Of a stretch of 62,940 nucleotides of DNA, positions 45,419 to 55,294 are shown in pieces. The stretch's first letter is position 1, and each line of letters opens with the position of its first letter. Source of the DNA: JBKHDT01 sp046541195. GTDB lineage: Bacteria > Pseudomonadota > Gammaproteobacteria > Halothiobacillales > Halothiobacillaceae. The DNA lies in assembly GCA_046541195.1 (NCBI GenBank), contig JBKHDT010000008.1:1-62940 (forward strand). Reading direction: 5' to 3'. The translations under genes and the position numbers were made by a program. Below the pieces are notes generated by a model. The model was not told the DNA's origin and ran no database searches. It saw only the letters and a list, made by a program, of their open reading frames with translations.

Positions 45419-48400
45419 TCAACTCCCCGGGGGACTCGTATCCGCGGCCAGCCAGTCGACCCGGTTGCGCCCCGCGCTCTTGGCGCCGTACAGGGCACGA
45501 TCCGCCCGGGCCAGCGCCGCCTCGATGTTGCCTTCGTCAGCCACGACTCCCGTTCCCCCGATGCTCACGGTGATCGAGAGCGATACGCCCAGGTCCGACC
45601 ACCGCGTTTCCTCGACGGCCTGTCTGAAACGCTCCGCAATCCGGATCGCGCCCGCTTCACTGGTGTCCGGCAACAGAACCGCGAACTCCTCGCCGCCAAG
45701 CCTGCCCGGCAGATCGCTGCGACGGAAGGTACTGCGGCACAGTGTCGCAAACCGCCGCAGCACCGCATCACCGACCGCATGGCCGAACCGGTCGTTCACG
45801 TCCTTGAAGTGATCCAGATCCAGCATCAGGACCGACAGGGCGGTCGCGCCGCGGCGCATGCGCAGGATTTCCGTCTCGGCACGATTCATGAACTCGCGCC
45901 GATTGGCCAGGCCGGTCAGCTCGTCGGTACTCGCCAGCATCCGCAGGCGAGTCTCGGCCGCCTTGAGTTCGGTGATGTCGGAGAACACACACACCGCTCC
46001 CTCGATCCGCTCCACGCCAATCGGGGTCACCGACAGGCGAACCGGGAAGGACGCGCCGTCAGACCGGACGAATCGATCCTGCACACCCTGCCGCTGCCGA
46101 CCATCGACCAGCACCCGGGGCCAGCCCTCGGCAGGCAGCTCGGCCGGTTCGCCACGAACCAGGCCCAGTATGTGCCGCCCGACAACGGCATCCGGAGACA
46201 AGCCCAGCATGGTCAGGGCGGCGGGATTCACAAACCGGACCCGCCCATCGGCATCCACTCCGACGATCCCCTCGCCCGCGGTTTCCAGGATCAGGGCATT
46301 CTCGCGACTCACCTCCAGCACTGCGCGCTCGGCCTGCTTGCGGTCGGTGATGTCCTGCACGGTGCCCATGACCCCGGCGAGGGTGCCATCGCGCCCGCGC
46401 TGCACCTCGCCCTCGACCACCACATCCTTGACGCGACCGAGGTGCGAGCGCAGCCGGTACTCGAAGCGATACTCGCGCTCGCCGTCCAGCGCCTGCTGCA
46501 TGACGGCCCGGACCCGGGCGAGGTCGTCCGGGTGCACGTGCTGCAGGTACAGATCCGGGCTGGGCGTGACTGAATGCGGCGGCAGGTCGAAGATCCGGTA
46601 AGTCTCGTCCGTCCAGCGCACCACGTTGGTCACCGCGTCCCATTCCCAGCTGCCGACGCGAGCCAGGCGCTGGGCGTGCTCAAGCCGCCGACTGTTCTCC
46701 CGAAGCTGCCCGAGCAGCCGGCGCTCCTCCGTCATGTCGATCGACAGGCCGACGAGCAGTTCGACCTGCCCCGCTGCGTTGCGTACCGGCGTCAGCAGGG
46801 TGCTCCACACCCGGCGGCCACCCGGCAGCGTGAGCTCCTCGACGTAGCGCAGTACCTCGGCGCTGTCCCAGCACTGCCGGTACTGCGCGCAGACATAAGC
46901 GGCCGTGTCCGGATCGAGCAGGTCGGCAGGCCGGCTGTCGCGCAAACGAACGCTCGGGATGCCGGTGGCCTGGGCGTGCTCGGGGTTGCTGCCGCGATAA
47001 CGGAACGCGCCCTGCGCATCGCGCCCCACCAGGAAGATCGCCTCCTGGACATGTTCGAATATGCTGCGATAAAGCCGCTCGCTGCGCTCGAGTTCCTGCT
47101 CGACGCGCACCCGGTCACTGACATCCCGCGAGGCGGTCTGAATCCCCTCCACCTTGCCGGAAGCATCCAGAACCGGCGTGGCCCGACTCTCCAGCCAGCG
47201 CCAGCTGCCGTCGCGGTGGCGAATCCGATAGGTGATCTCGCTCGACTGGCCGGCCAGCACGGCCGACTGGCTCTCGTGGCGTATGCGCTCGGCGTCTTGC
47301 GGATGGAACAGCGCAAAGGGGTCTGTACCAAGCAGGTCGCCCGGCGCGTAGCCAAGCAGCGCGGTGACCGAGGGCGACACGTAGGTGTAGCGTCCCTCGA
47401 GGTCATGCAGGCAGATCAAGTCGGTCATGTTCTCGGCCATCAGCCGGAACAGCCGCTCGCGCTCTGCCAGGGCCTCCTGCGCGGCGACCTGGGCGCTGAC
47501 GTCATGCTGGAAGACAACCACCCGATCAAGCGCGCCGGAGTCGTCGAGGAGCGGCGCGACTGACTCAAGCGACCAGTAAAGGCTGCCGTCCTTGCGGCAC
47601 GTACGCAGTTCGCCCCGCCAGACCTTGCCCTCGGCAACGTGTTGCTTCAGCTCGGCAAGCACCGCAGGATCGGTGTGCGCGCCGACGAACAGCTCATCCG
47701 GGTGCCGTCCCAACGCCTCGGACGCCGGATAGCCGGTCTGCCGCTCAAACTGGCGATTGACCGCGACAATGCTCAGGTCCGCGTCCAGGATCATCACCGA
47801 GTCCGGAGCGGAATCGAACAGCGAGCTGCTGAACCGCTCCGAGCTTTCCTGCGCCTCGCGACTTGCCACCACCTCGCTTTCCAGCCCGTGCAACGCGCGC
47901 CGCAGCAGCAGACCGGCGAGGAACAGCGCGACCAGGAAACTGCCCGCGGCAAGCGCCACCCCACCGGTCATCCGGTCCAGAAAGGCATGCATGGTGGCCG
48001 TGCGATCCGAGAACAGCAGGATACTGCCAACCGGCCCGACCGAGGCGCCATCGGGGGAAAAGGCGGACAGGGGCACGCGGACCACCGAGACCCAGCGCCC
48101 GCCGAGCTCCAGGAGCCGGTAGTCTCCCGGCGCGATCCCGTTCGGGTCCGGCAATCGCCGCAGCCAGTCACGGGTCACCTCGTCGGTGACGGCCTCGACA
48201 TAGCAGCGACAGCTTTCCATGGACTCGAGCCCATGGCGGCGGACATGGCTCGCCCAGGTCACCCCCTCGACATGCTCGGCCCGCAGCAGCACGGCCATGC
48301 GGGCATCGAAGCGGTGCGCCAGCTGCGAGAGCAGCTCAGCGAAACCCAGCCCGGTCTCGAGCGTGCCCACATGCACCGGCCCATCGGCACCCTCGGCCTG

Positions 48401-48982
48401 GATTGGGACCAGGCCACGGATACCCGAATAGACCCGACCGATCTCGAAACCGGTCACCGGTTGCCGGCTGCGATTGGCCTCGACCACCATGTGCCGGACA
48501 TCCCCGAGCCGGTCGCCATAGCGCTCCGGCTCGTGCACGCGCAGGAAGCTGCGGTATTCATCCGGCAGGTGAAAGTGCAGCTGGCGCGCGTCGTGGTTTT
48601 CCTGCAATGCCAGCCAGCGGGGCGCCACATGGTCATAGAGCCGCGCACGAATTGCCGCCGCCCGATCGCCACCGGCACCGCCACCCTCTGCCTGCACCGC
48701 TTCGCGCCCGGCACGCATGAGCTGTTCGACCTCGGGATCGCCGGCAATGAAGGTTGCGAAATGGAGCATCTCGCGCTCCATGATGGCCAGCGAGGCATCG
48801 ACGCCCGCGGCCAGCGCCGAGGCCTCGTTGACCAGCTGGTCCTTCAGGCTGGCCCGCTCGATCAGGAAAAATCCCCCCAGGGACAACGCCCAGCCCAGGG
48901 TCATGACCAGGGCGGTGAACAGGAAGCGGCGGGGAAAGGAGGCAGGCGGCCGGCCGGCCGCCCGGGTGATCGGTTCAGTCAA
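45419..48982 (-). CDS. Membrane diguanylate cyclase with dCache-like sensor and five PAS domains
   Basis: 1187 aa. The N-terminal membrane helix (about 20-42) and a second at about 335-360 bracket a periplasmic double-Cache-type sensor (HFHLPDEYRSFLRVHEPERYG). Five PAS/PAC modules follow between about 385 and 1010. The last domain is GGDEF with GGEEF at 1096-1100 and an RxxD inhibitory site (RRSD). It is predicted to be an active cyclase; no EAL domain is present. The start is TTG overlapping the previous stop, with GGAGG about 10 nt upstream; the next Met lies inside the membrane helix. Confidence 0.88.
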   Translation of the reverse strand: MTEPITRAAGRPPASFPRRFLFTALVMTLGWALSLGGFFLIERASLKDQLVNEASALAAGVDASLAIMEREMLHFATFIAGDPEVEQLMRAGREAVQAEGGGAGGDRAAAIRARLYDHVAPRWLALQENHDARQLHFHLPDEYRSFLRVHEPERYGDRLGDVRHMVVEANRSRQPVTGFEIGRVYSGIRGLVPIQAEGADGPVHVGTLETGLGFAELLSQLAHRFDARMAVLLRAEHVEGVTWASHVRRHGLESMESCRCYVEAVTDEVTRDWLRRLPDPNGIAPGDYRLLELGGRWVSVVRVPLSAFSPDGASVGPVGSILLFSDRTATMHAFLDRMTGGVALAAGSFLVALFLAGLLLRRALHGLESEVVASREAQESSERFSSSLFDSAPDSVMILDADLSIVAVNRQFERQTGYPASEALGRHPDELFVGAHTDPAVLAELKQHVAEGKVWRGELRTCRKDGSLYWSLESVAPLLDDSGALDRVVVFQHDVSAQVAAQEALAERERLFRLMAENMTDLICLHDLEGRYTYVSPSVTALLGYAPGDLLGTDPFALFHPQDAERIRHESQSAVLAGQSSEITYRIRHRDGSWRWLESRATPVLDASGKVEGIQTASRDVSDRVRVEQELERSERLYRSIFEHVQEAIFLVGRDAQGAFRYRGSNPEHAQATGIPSVRLRDSRPADLLDPDTAAYVCAQYRQCWDSAEVLRYVEELTLPGGRRVWSTLLTPVRNAAGQVELLVGLSIDMTEERRLLGQLRENSRRLEHAQRLARVGSWEWDAVTNVVRWTDETYRIFDLPPHSVTPSPDLYLQHVHPDDLARVRAVMQQALDGEREYRFEYRLRSHLGRVKDVVVEGEVQRGRDGTLAGVMGTVQDITDRKQAERAVLEVSRENALILETAGEGIVGVDADGRVRFVNPAALTMLGLSPDAVVGRHILGLVRGEPAELPAEGWPRVLVDGRQRQGVQDRFVRSDGASFPVRLSVTPIGVERIEGAVCVFSDITELKAAETRLRMLASTDELTGLANRREFMNRAETEILRMRRGATALSVLMLDLDHFKDVNDRFGHAVGDAVLRRFATLCRSTFRRSDLPGRLGGEEFAVLLPDTSEAGAIRIAERFRQAVEETRWSDLGVSLSITVSIGGTGVVADEGNIEAALARADRALYGAKSAGRNRVDWLAADTSPPGS

Positions 48983-49491
48983 TGCCGGGCATCCTCCGCG
49001 CCCGCGTCAAGCAGCGCACGCAGCCGCGCCTCGAGCGCGTCGAGGTCCGGCACCACAACCCGGTCGGTGGCCAGTCTGCCCTCGAAGGCAAGCATCGGCT
49101 GGGCAGCAGGCTGCTCGTCCTCCAGCGACCTTTGCGGAAGCCGGACCGAGCGCGGCACGCCCTGCAGGGCCAACCCGTAGTAGGCCAGGCGGTCATCCGG
49201 CGCCAGCGCATACACGATGACCACCGGCAGGCGTCGGCGCCATGCGACCGGCGGGTCACCCACCAGGCGATCGAGCCCGAAGAGGGGCACCTCGACCCCG
49301 CGCCAGGCCAGTCGGCCAAGCAGGGGCTGCTCTTCGGTCACCAGGGAGTCCAGGCTCGCCTCGGTGACTTCCGCAATGACCGCATAGGGCAGCAGCAAGT
49401 CTCCGCGGGCCAGGCCGGCGCGCAGCTGCAACACCCGCAGAGGGGCCGTCTCTTCACGGTGGTTTTCCTGCACCGTATCGAGGTCCGTCAT
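48979..49491 (-). CDS. chpC: CheW-like protein (ChpC-type) of the Pil-Chp cluster
   Basis: 170 aa. One CheW-like domain spans almost the whole chain (LLLPYAVIAEVTEASL ... GRLAWRGVEVPLFGLDRL). In the Pil-Chp system ChpC is a second CheW linking receptor to the ChpA kinase. Its position directly after chpA, with a 4-nt overlap, supports this role. It is more divergent than PilI; the ChpC name is by synteny. Confidence 0.78.
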   Translation of the reverse strand: MTDLDTVQENHREETAPLRVLQLRAGLARGDLLLPYAVIAEVTEASLDSLVTEEQPLLGRLAWRGVEVPLFGLDRLVGDPPVAWRRRLPVVIVYALAPDDRLAYYGLALQGVPRSVRLPQRSLEDEQPAAQPMLAFEGRLATDRVVVPDLDALEARLRALLDAGAEDARH

Positions 49492-52400
49492 GACGCCTCG
49501 CCCTCCCCAGCCAGATCGGGCATCCAGCGTGCCATGGCGGCCAGCAGCTCGTTTTCCGTGTAGGGCTTGCCCAGATAGCCGCTGACTCCAAGGGATTCGG
49601 CACGCGCACGGTGCTTGGCAGCGGTTCGGGAGGTGATGAAGATCACGGGCAGGTCACGGTGGTCCGGATCGTTGCGAATGGCGCCCAGCAACTCGAAGCC
49701 ATCCATGCGCGGCATCTCGATGTCGCTGAGCACCAGATCGGGACGCCGGGCCCGCAGCATCCCAAGCGCCTCGACCCCGTCCCGGGCCACCGCCGTGTCG
49801 ATGTTCCGGCGCTCCAGTGCCCGCGCCGTAACCTTGCGGATGGTCACCGAGTCGTCGACGATCAGCACCAGCGGGCGCTGATCGCCCTGCCGCCGGGGCA
49901 AGGAGTCTTCCTGGCCCCCCGCGCGGCGGTGCCGATACAACCCCACCAGGTCGAGCACCGGCGTGACTTCGCCGTCCTCGTCGATGGTGGCGCCCATCAG
50001 ACCCGGCACCTGGTCCAGCCTCGGCCCCAGCGCCTTGACGAACAGCTGGATCACGCCGTACTGGCGATCCACCTGGACGGCCAGGCGCCGCTCGCCCAGC
50101 CGCATCAAAAGCACGGGACGCATGTCTGCCCCCAGGTCCCGAGGCGGACCGTCACCCCAGAGCAGGTCGCCCAGGTAGTGCAGCGGGTAGGTCTGTCCGT
50201 CCTGCGACAGGGCCGGCTGTTCGGTGGCGTAGGCCTCGGCAAGGGCACGACCGGAAACGCGGACCACCGACAGGATGCCCTTGTCCGGGATCGCGTAGCG
50301 CTGATCGCCCACGCCCAGCAACACGCCCCGGGTCAGCGCCTGGGTCAGCGGCAGGGTGACGCCGATCACCGTGCCGGCGCCCGGCGTGCTGTCGATCTCG
50401 ACATAGCCTCCGAGCTGGCGGACCGCGGTCGCCACCACGTCCATGCCCACGCCCCGACCCGCGACCTGCGAGACGGTGTCGGCGGTCGAGAACCCCGGGT
50501 CGAAGATCAGGGTCCGGGCCTCCTCGTCGGCGATCTCCCGGTCGTGCTCGATCAGTCCCCGTTCGCGCGCCTTGCGCCGGATCGCCTCGAGATCCAGGCC
50601 ACGGCCATCGTCGGAGACGGTCATCCGGATATTGCCGCCCTGGCTCTCCAGGTGAATGCGCAGCTGTCCTTCCGGCTGCTTGCCCGCCTGCCGGCGCACA
50701 TCCGGCGGCTCGATGCCGTGGGCCAGCGCGTTGCGGATCATGTGTTCCAGCGGTGCCTGCAGGGCCATGAGCGTGACCCGGTCCAGACGGGTATCGCCCC
50801 CCTCGATCGACAGCGTGGCCCGGCGGCCCAGCTCGGCCGCCACCTGACGCACCAGCCGCTGAAGGCGGCCCTCCAGATCACCGAAGCGCACCAGACGCAG
50901 CGCGATGAGCTGATCCTGCTGCGTCCGGCCCAGGCGTCCCTGCTGAACCAGCAGGGTGCGCGCCTGGTCCACCTGTTCGCGCAGCACATCCTCAACCGCG
51001 TCGATGTCGCCCAAGGCCTCCATCAGGCTGCGGCTGAGCTCCTGGACCCGCGTGAAGCGATCAAACTCCAGCGGATCGAAATGCTCGCCGAGCGGCGCGC
51101 CTTCCTGCCGCAACTGATGCCGCATGCTCGACTCGGTCTCGATCTCGAGCCGGCGCAGCTGTCCGCGAAGCCGCGAAACCGTCTGGGTCAGCTCGCCAAG
51201 CTGCCGTTCGAAACCGTGCATCTGCCGGTCGATCCGTGCCTGCAGCAACAGCGACTCGCCGGCCTCGGAAACCAGTTCGTCGATGCGCTCGGAGGGCACC
51301 CGCAGTTGCTCCCGGGGTGCCGCGCGCTCGATCGCGGGGGCCCCCTGGGCCCGTTCGACCTGCGCAGGCTCCGCGGCATCCTCGACTGCTTCGTCCGTCT
51401 CGGTCACCTGGGCCTGGGCTTCCTCGGGCGTCACATCGATCGATTCGACCTGCTCCGGGACGGCAGACGAACGCTCCGGCTGTGGCGTTTCGTCCGCGAC
51501 CTGGTCCGGCGCCTGCTCCTTGCCGGCCGCAGCCGCTGCGCCCGCCAGCGCCTCCGGCTCGGGCAGATCATCGCGCGCAAGCAGCGCGAGCAACTCCGGC
51601 TGGGCCGGCACGGTCAGCATGTTCCGGACCCGGTCGATCATCGACCCCAGCACGTCGTAGGTCCGCTGTACCAGTGCAATCAGGGCGCGCGGATTCTGAA
51701 CGCCACGGTCGCGCGCCCGGTCCAGGCGGTCCTCGAGCAGGTGGGTAATCTCGGCGATATTCATCAGCCCCGCCATGCGGGCACCGCCCTTGAGCGTGTG
51801 CAGGTTGCGGTGCAGCAGACGGATCGGGTCCGTGGATTCCGGGCTGGCCTGCCAGGCCTGAAGCTGGGCATCGGCCGCCTCGACCAGCTCGTCGGCTTCT
51901 TCCAGAAAAATCTCCAGGATCTCGGGGTCCTGCTCGGCAGGCAGGTCGTCCGGACGCTCGATCACCTCGGCTCCCGACTCGGGCTCGACCGGCCGCGACA
52001 CCGGTTCGGCGCCTGAGGACGGCGATTCGCCCTCGGAAGAACGAACCGCGCCGCCCTCAACCTCAGCACGGTCAGGGACTGCCTGGTCCGGATTGAATCC
52101 GGCGCGCAGGCGCAGCAGCTGCTCTATCAGGTCGCTCGTCCGGGCCGGTTCGGGCAATTCGCCAATAGCCCAGCGGCGAAGCTGCTCGATCCGGTCGACC
52201 GCCTCGGAAAACACCGCCAGCGGCTCCTGGTGCAATCGCGAACCGGCCTCGCGACAGGCCAGCATGACGTCCTCGACCGCCCGGGCCAGGGTCGCGATCT
52301 CGGAGACGCCGGCCGTGCGCGCCGAACCGAGCAGGGTATGCGTCAGGCGCGAGAGAGACTCGTCCGGGACCAGGCTGACCCCGACCGACCGGGCATGGTC

Positions 52401-55220
52401 GATCCGCTCGCGCAACGCCTCGATGTAGCCGCCGATTTCCTTGTCGAAAATCTCCCGGAGTACCGGATCGGGAATCACCGGGGCGAATTCGGCCTCGTCG
52501 GCTTCGGCAGCCTCGTCGCCGGCTGACACCGGCTGACGGACCGGACCGGCCGCTTCGTCCACCGGTGCCGGTGCCGGCGGGGGTTCCGGGGCTGCGGGCA
52601 ACTCCAGCGGCGGCAGCTCCAGGACCTCGGCCGCCACGTGCCGCCCGGGCGTGTCGTCCGGCAGAACCTCTTCGCCGCCGGCGAGCCGATCGGCACGATG
52701 ACGGCTGCTGCGCCAGTATCCGGGGCCGGGCTCGAAGCCTTCTTCGAGAACCTTCAGGGCACTGCGCAGGCGGTCGACCGCCTGCACGACATGCGCCCGC
52801 AGGGTATCGCTGGGCTCGACCACCCCGTCGAGCACCCCGTTGAGCAGGTTTTCCTGGGCCCAGGCCCAGGCACCGACGGCCTCAAGCCCCACGATGCGGC
52901 CACTGCCCTTGACCGTGTGAAACCCGCGACGCAACTCGGAAAGCCGGTGTCGATCACCGGGATTCGCCTGCCAACCCGCCGCATCGGCCTCAAGCGCATC
53001 GATCAGCTCGCCGACTTCCTCCGCGAAGACCAGGCGCATTTCGCGCTCGGATTCGTCCGGCGGATGATGGGTGTCGACATCGAACTTGGTTTCGAACCCC
53101 ATGAAATCAGTGAGCGGCCGGTCCGATTCGGGCGCGCTCGGCGCGGCAAGCAGCGGCGGCAGTTCCACCCTGCCCGATCCGCTGTCAAGCGGCGAGACGG
53201 CCGTGACCACCGACTCGGTTTCCGGTGGCATCTCAGGAGGCTCGATGGGCGCTTCCGGCAGGTCGTGCGCCGCGGGGTGCTCGGGCGGGCCGATCTGCGG
53301 TTCGGGGCCGTGTTCCGGTTCCGCGGCCGGCGCGGGCGCTTCGGCTTCGGTATCCGACGGCGGCTCGATTGGCAGCGCGCGGTCGCCAGGCTCGGGACCC
53401 GGCGACTCGCCGGCCGGCACCTCGACCGGGGCCAGGCTGGACTCCGCCGGCGATTCGGCCCCGGCTGCAGCCTGCATATCCGAAGAAGCCTCGACCGCCA
53501 CCCCGGAATCGGTCGCGTCCGGCGCCGCTTGCGCGCGCCCGGGCTGATCTGCCGCGGTCCCCCGTTCGACTGCCGCCGACTGGCCCAGGGCAGCGTCCAG
53601 GGCCTGCAACGCATCGAGCCCCACTTGCAGGAACCGCGTCAGCTCGCGTCGATAGGTACGCAAATTGCGGAAGTAATACTCAACCGCGGCGAACAGGGTG
53701 GCCAGTGCGGTCAGGGTTTCGGGGGCGCGACATTCGGGACAGTCGGCCTGCTCGGCCCGAATCCAGCGACGCAGGCCACTGACCAGTGGCTCGACCGCGC
53801 CCATGCCGGACACGGACAGGGCACCCTCGACCGTTTCCAGCTCGGCCCCGGCCTTTTCCAGGTCGCACCGGCTGCCGACCAGCAGGTTGTCGACCTCGCC
53901 CTTGGCGGCGAGAAAGGCGTCGGTGGATGCGTCGATCAGTGCCTCGATCGCACCAAACAGCGCAAGATCCACCATCAACGGTCCCGCGCCCGCCCCGTGC
54001 AGGGCGCCGGCAGTCAGTCGATTCAAGGCAACCTGCCCCTGCATGACCACCCGCGCCAGCTGCATCAGGTAGTCATCGTCGAGCCGGTCCTCGCCGGCGC
54101 TGGCCGCCTCCAGCCGCGCGGTCAGGGCGGGCAGGTCGTCCGCCGGAGCAGTGGCCCCGATAAAGCGCAGGGTTCGGTGCGCCTCCAGCAGCCGGGGCAT
54201 CAGCCCTTCCAGCGGCGCCAGATCGGCCCGGTTGCCGCGGACGAACATATCGAGTGCATCCTCGATGGCCGCAAACTCCGATTCCAGGACGCGGGCAACC
54301 TGGTCCACCGACGTGCGCTCCAGGCCGATGAACTGCGGCTGATTGCGCTGCCTCGCCGGGTCGACGCGCAGTTCAACGACCGGCAGCTCAAGCAGGCGAG
54401 CGGAGTCGGGCAGCTGCGCGACCAGATGGGAAAGCACGCCGCGCGCCAGCGCATCAAGCAGATCCTCGTAGGCCGCGTTGCGCCCCTGGTCGGCGGCAGC
54501 GCGCAACACCCGGTTGACCCGCCCAAGCAACATCTTCCCGCGGGCGTCCGGCTCCGGGAAAACGGCCATCATCCGCGAGAGCAGTCGCCAGCCCAGCGAC
54601 TCCAGTCGCGTCGCGGCCCCCGCAATCAGTTCCTCGAAAACGGCCGCGACCACGCCTTCCGGGTCACCCTGGCCCCGGAGCAGCCCGAGCAGCGATTGCT
54701 CGAAGCGTCGACGCAAATCGGAAAAGTCAGGCGTCGTGCCCTGCGTCGGCCACTCCACGCGCACCATGCCGGCCAGGCACAGCAGGTTCAGCTGGGCCTG
54801 CAAAGCCTCGGCATCCATGACTTCTGCGCCCCGTGCCGCACGCAGGGCATTGACCACCGGTGCCAGGTCGATGGCCTGGACCTCGTTGCCGGCCTGAAGG
54901 TGATCCATCAGCGGCGTCAGCTGCCAGGCGCCGCGGACCATCGCCGAGACGACCTCGGCGGAAAAGACATCCCGGTCGACCATGTACTGGCAACCAAGCA
55001 TCATCTCGCGGGTCAGCACCCGGACGACGTGCAGGTCGGTCATGGCGAACACGCCGCCAAGCTGCTCGAGCACCGCGGCGGCTTCCTCGGCATAACCGGG
55101 CGCGGCCGCCTCGCCGGTCAGCGGCTCCAGTGCAAGCCGCAACCGGTCTATCTGCTCGTCCACGCCCTCGCGGATCCAGTCGAGCGCGATGGCATCCATG
55201 AGCTCTTCACGCGGCGTCAT
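49488..55220 (-). CDS. chpA: Pil-Chp hybrid histidine kinase ChpA/PilL
   Basis: 1910 aa CheA-type kinase. A long N-terminal FimL-like region (about 1-500) precedes an acidic/Pro linker. Three histidine phosphotransfer domains are readable: His768 (FHTVKGSGR), His961 (THTLLGSAR, with Leu where Lys is usual) and His1141 (LHTLKGGAR). Dimerisation, the HATPase domain (MIRNALAHGIEPP ... DDGRGLDLEAIRRKA) and a CheW domain follow. A C-terminal receiver has Asp1833 (LSDIEMPRMDG). Pseudomonas aeruginosa ChpA has more Hpt domains. ATG 55220 has a GGGGAG ribosome site about 6 nt upstream. Confidence 0.92.
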   Translation of the reverse strand: MTPREELMDAIALDWIREGVDEQIDRLRLALEPLTGEAAAPGYAEEAAAVLEQLGGVFAMTDLHVVRVLTREMMLGCQYMVDRDVFSAEVVSAMVRGAWQLTPLMDHLQAGNEVQAIDLAPVVNALRAARGAEVMDAEALQAQLNLLCLAGMVRVEWPTQGTTPDFSDLRRRFEQSLLGLLRGQGDPEGVVAAVFEELIAGAATRLESLGWRLLSRMMAVFPEPDARGKMLLGRVNRVLRAAADQGRNAAYEDLLDALARGVLSHLVAQLPDSARLLELPVVELRVDPARQRNQPQFIGLERTSVDQVARVLESEFAAIEDALDMFVRGNRADLAPLEGLMPRLLEAHRTLRFIGATAPADDLPALTARLEAASAGEDRLDDDYLMQLARVVMQGQVALNRLTAGALHGAGAGPLMVDLALFGAIEALIDASTDAFLAAKGEVDNLLVGSRCDLEKAGAELETVEGALSVSGMGAVEPLVSGLRRWIRAEQADCPECRAPETLTALATLFAAVEYYFRNLRTYRRELTRFLQVGLDALQALDAALGQSAAVERGTAADQPGRAQAAPDATDSGVAVEASSDMQAAAGAESPAESSLAPVEVPAGESPGPEPGDRALPIEPPSDTEAEAPAPAAEPEHGPEPQIGPPEHPAAHDLPEAPIEPPEMPPETESVVTAVSPLDSGSGRVELPPLLAAPSAPESDRPLTDFMGFETKFDVDTHHPPDESEREMRLVFAEEVGELIDALEADAAGWQANPGDRHRLSELRRGFHTVKGSGRIVGLEAVGAWAWAQENLLNGVLDGVVEPSDTLRAHVVQAVDRLRSALKVLEEGFEPGPGYWRSSRHRADRLAGGEEVLPDDTPGRHVAAEVLELPPLELPAAPEPPPAPAPVDEAAGPVRQPVSAGDEAAEADEAEFAPVIPDPVLREIFDKEIGGYIEALRERIDHARSVGVSLVPDESLSRLTHTLLGSARTAGVSEIATLARAVEDVMLACREAGSRLHQEPLAVFSEAVDRIEQLRRWAIGELPEPARTSDLIEQLLRLRAGFNPDQAVPDRAEVEGGAVRSSEGESPSSGAEPVSRPVEPESGAEVIERPDDLPAEQDPEILEIFLEEADELVEAADAQLQAWQASPESTDPIRLLHRNLHTLKGGARMAGLMNIAEITHLLEDRLDRARDRGVQNPRALIALVQRTYDVLGSMIDRVRNMLTVPAQPELLALLARDDLPEPEALAGAAAAAGKEQAPDQVADETPQPERSSAVPEQVESIDVTPEEAQAQVTETDEAVEDAAEPAQVERAQGAPAIERAAPREQLRVPSERIDELVSEAGESLLLQARIDRQMHGFERQLGELTQTVSRLRGQLRRLEIETESSMRHQLRQEGAPLGEHFDPLEFDRFTRVQELSRSLMEALGDIDAVEDVLREQVDQARTLLVQQGRLGRTQQDQLIALRLVRFGDLEGRLQRLVRQVAAELGRRATLSIEGGDTRLDRVTLMALQAPLEHMIRNALAHGIEPPDVRRQAGKQPEGQLRIHLESQGGNIRMTVSDDGRGLDLEAIRRKARERGLIEHDREIADEEARTLIFDPGFSTADTVSQVAGRGVGMDVVATAVRQLGGYVEIDSTPGAGTVIGVTLPLTQALTRGVLLGVGDQRYAIPDKGILSVVRVSGRALAEAYATEQPALSQDGQTYPLHYLGDLLWGDGPPRDLGADMRPVLLMRLGERRLAVQVDRQYGVIQLFVKALGPRLDQVPGLMGATIDEDGEVTPVLDLVGLYRHRRAGGQEDSLPRRQGDQRPLVLIVDDSVTIRKVTARALERRNIDTAVARDGVEALGMLRARRPDLVLSDIEMPRMDGFELLGAIRNDPDHRDLPVIFITSRTAAKHRARAESLGVSGYLGKPYTENELLAAMARWMPDLAGEGEAS

Positions 55221-55294
55221 TGACGCTCCCCCCTGCAGTCATTCAGGCAAGATCTCGCAGAACGCCCGGCCAGGCCCGCGCATTCGCGCATCGA

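Noticed and set aside
52638..55223. 861-codon plus-strand open frame opposite chpA (also 49611-52016, 801 codons)
   Set aside because: Shadow frames on the strand opposite a GC-rich gene; His/Arg/Gln-rich composition, no domain, and chpA has clear kinase motifs across the same DNA.
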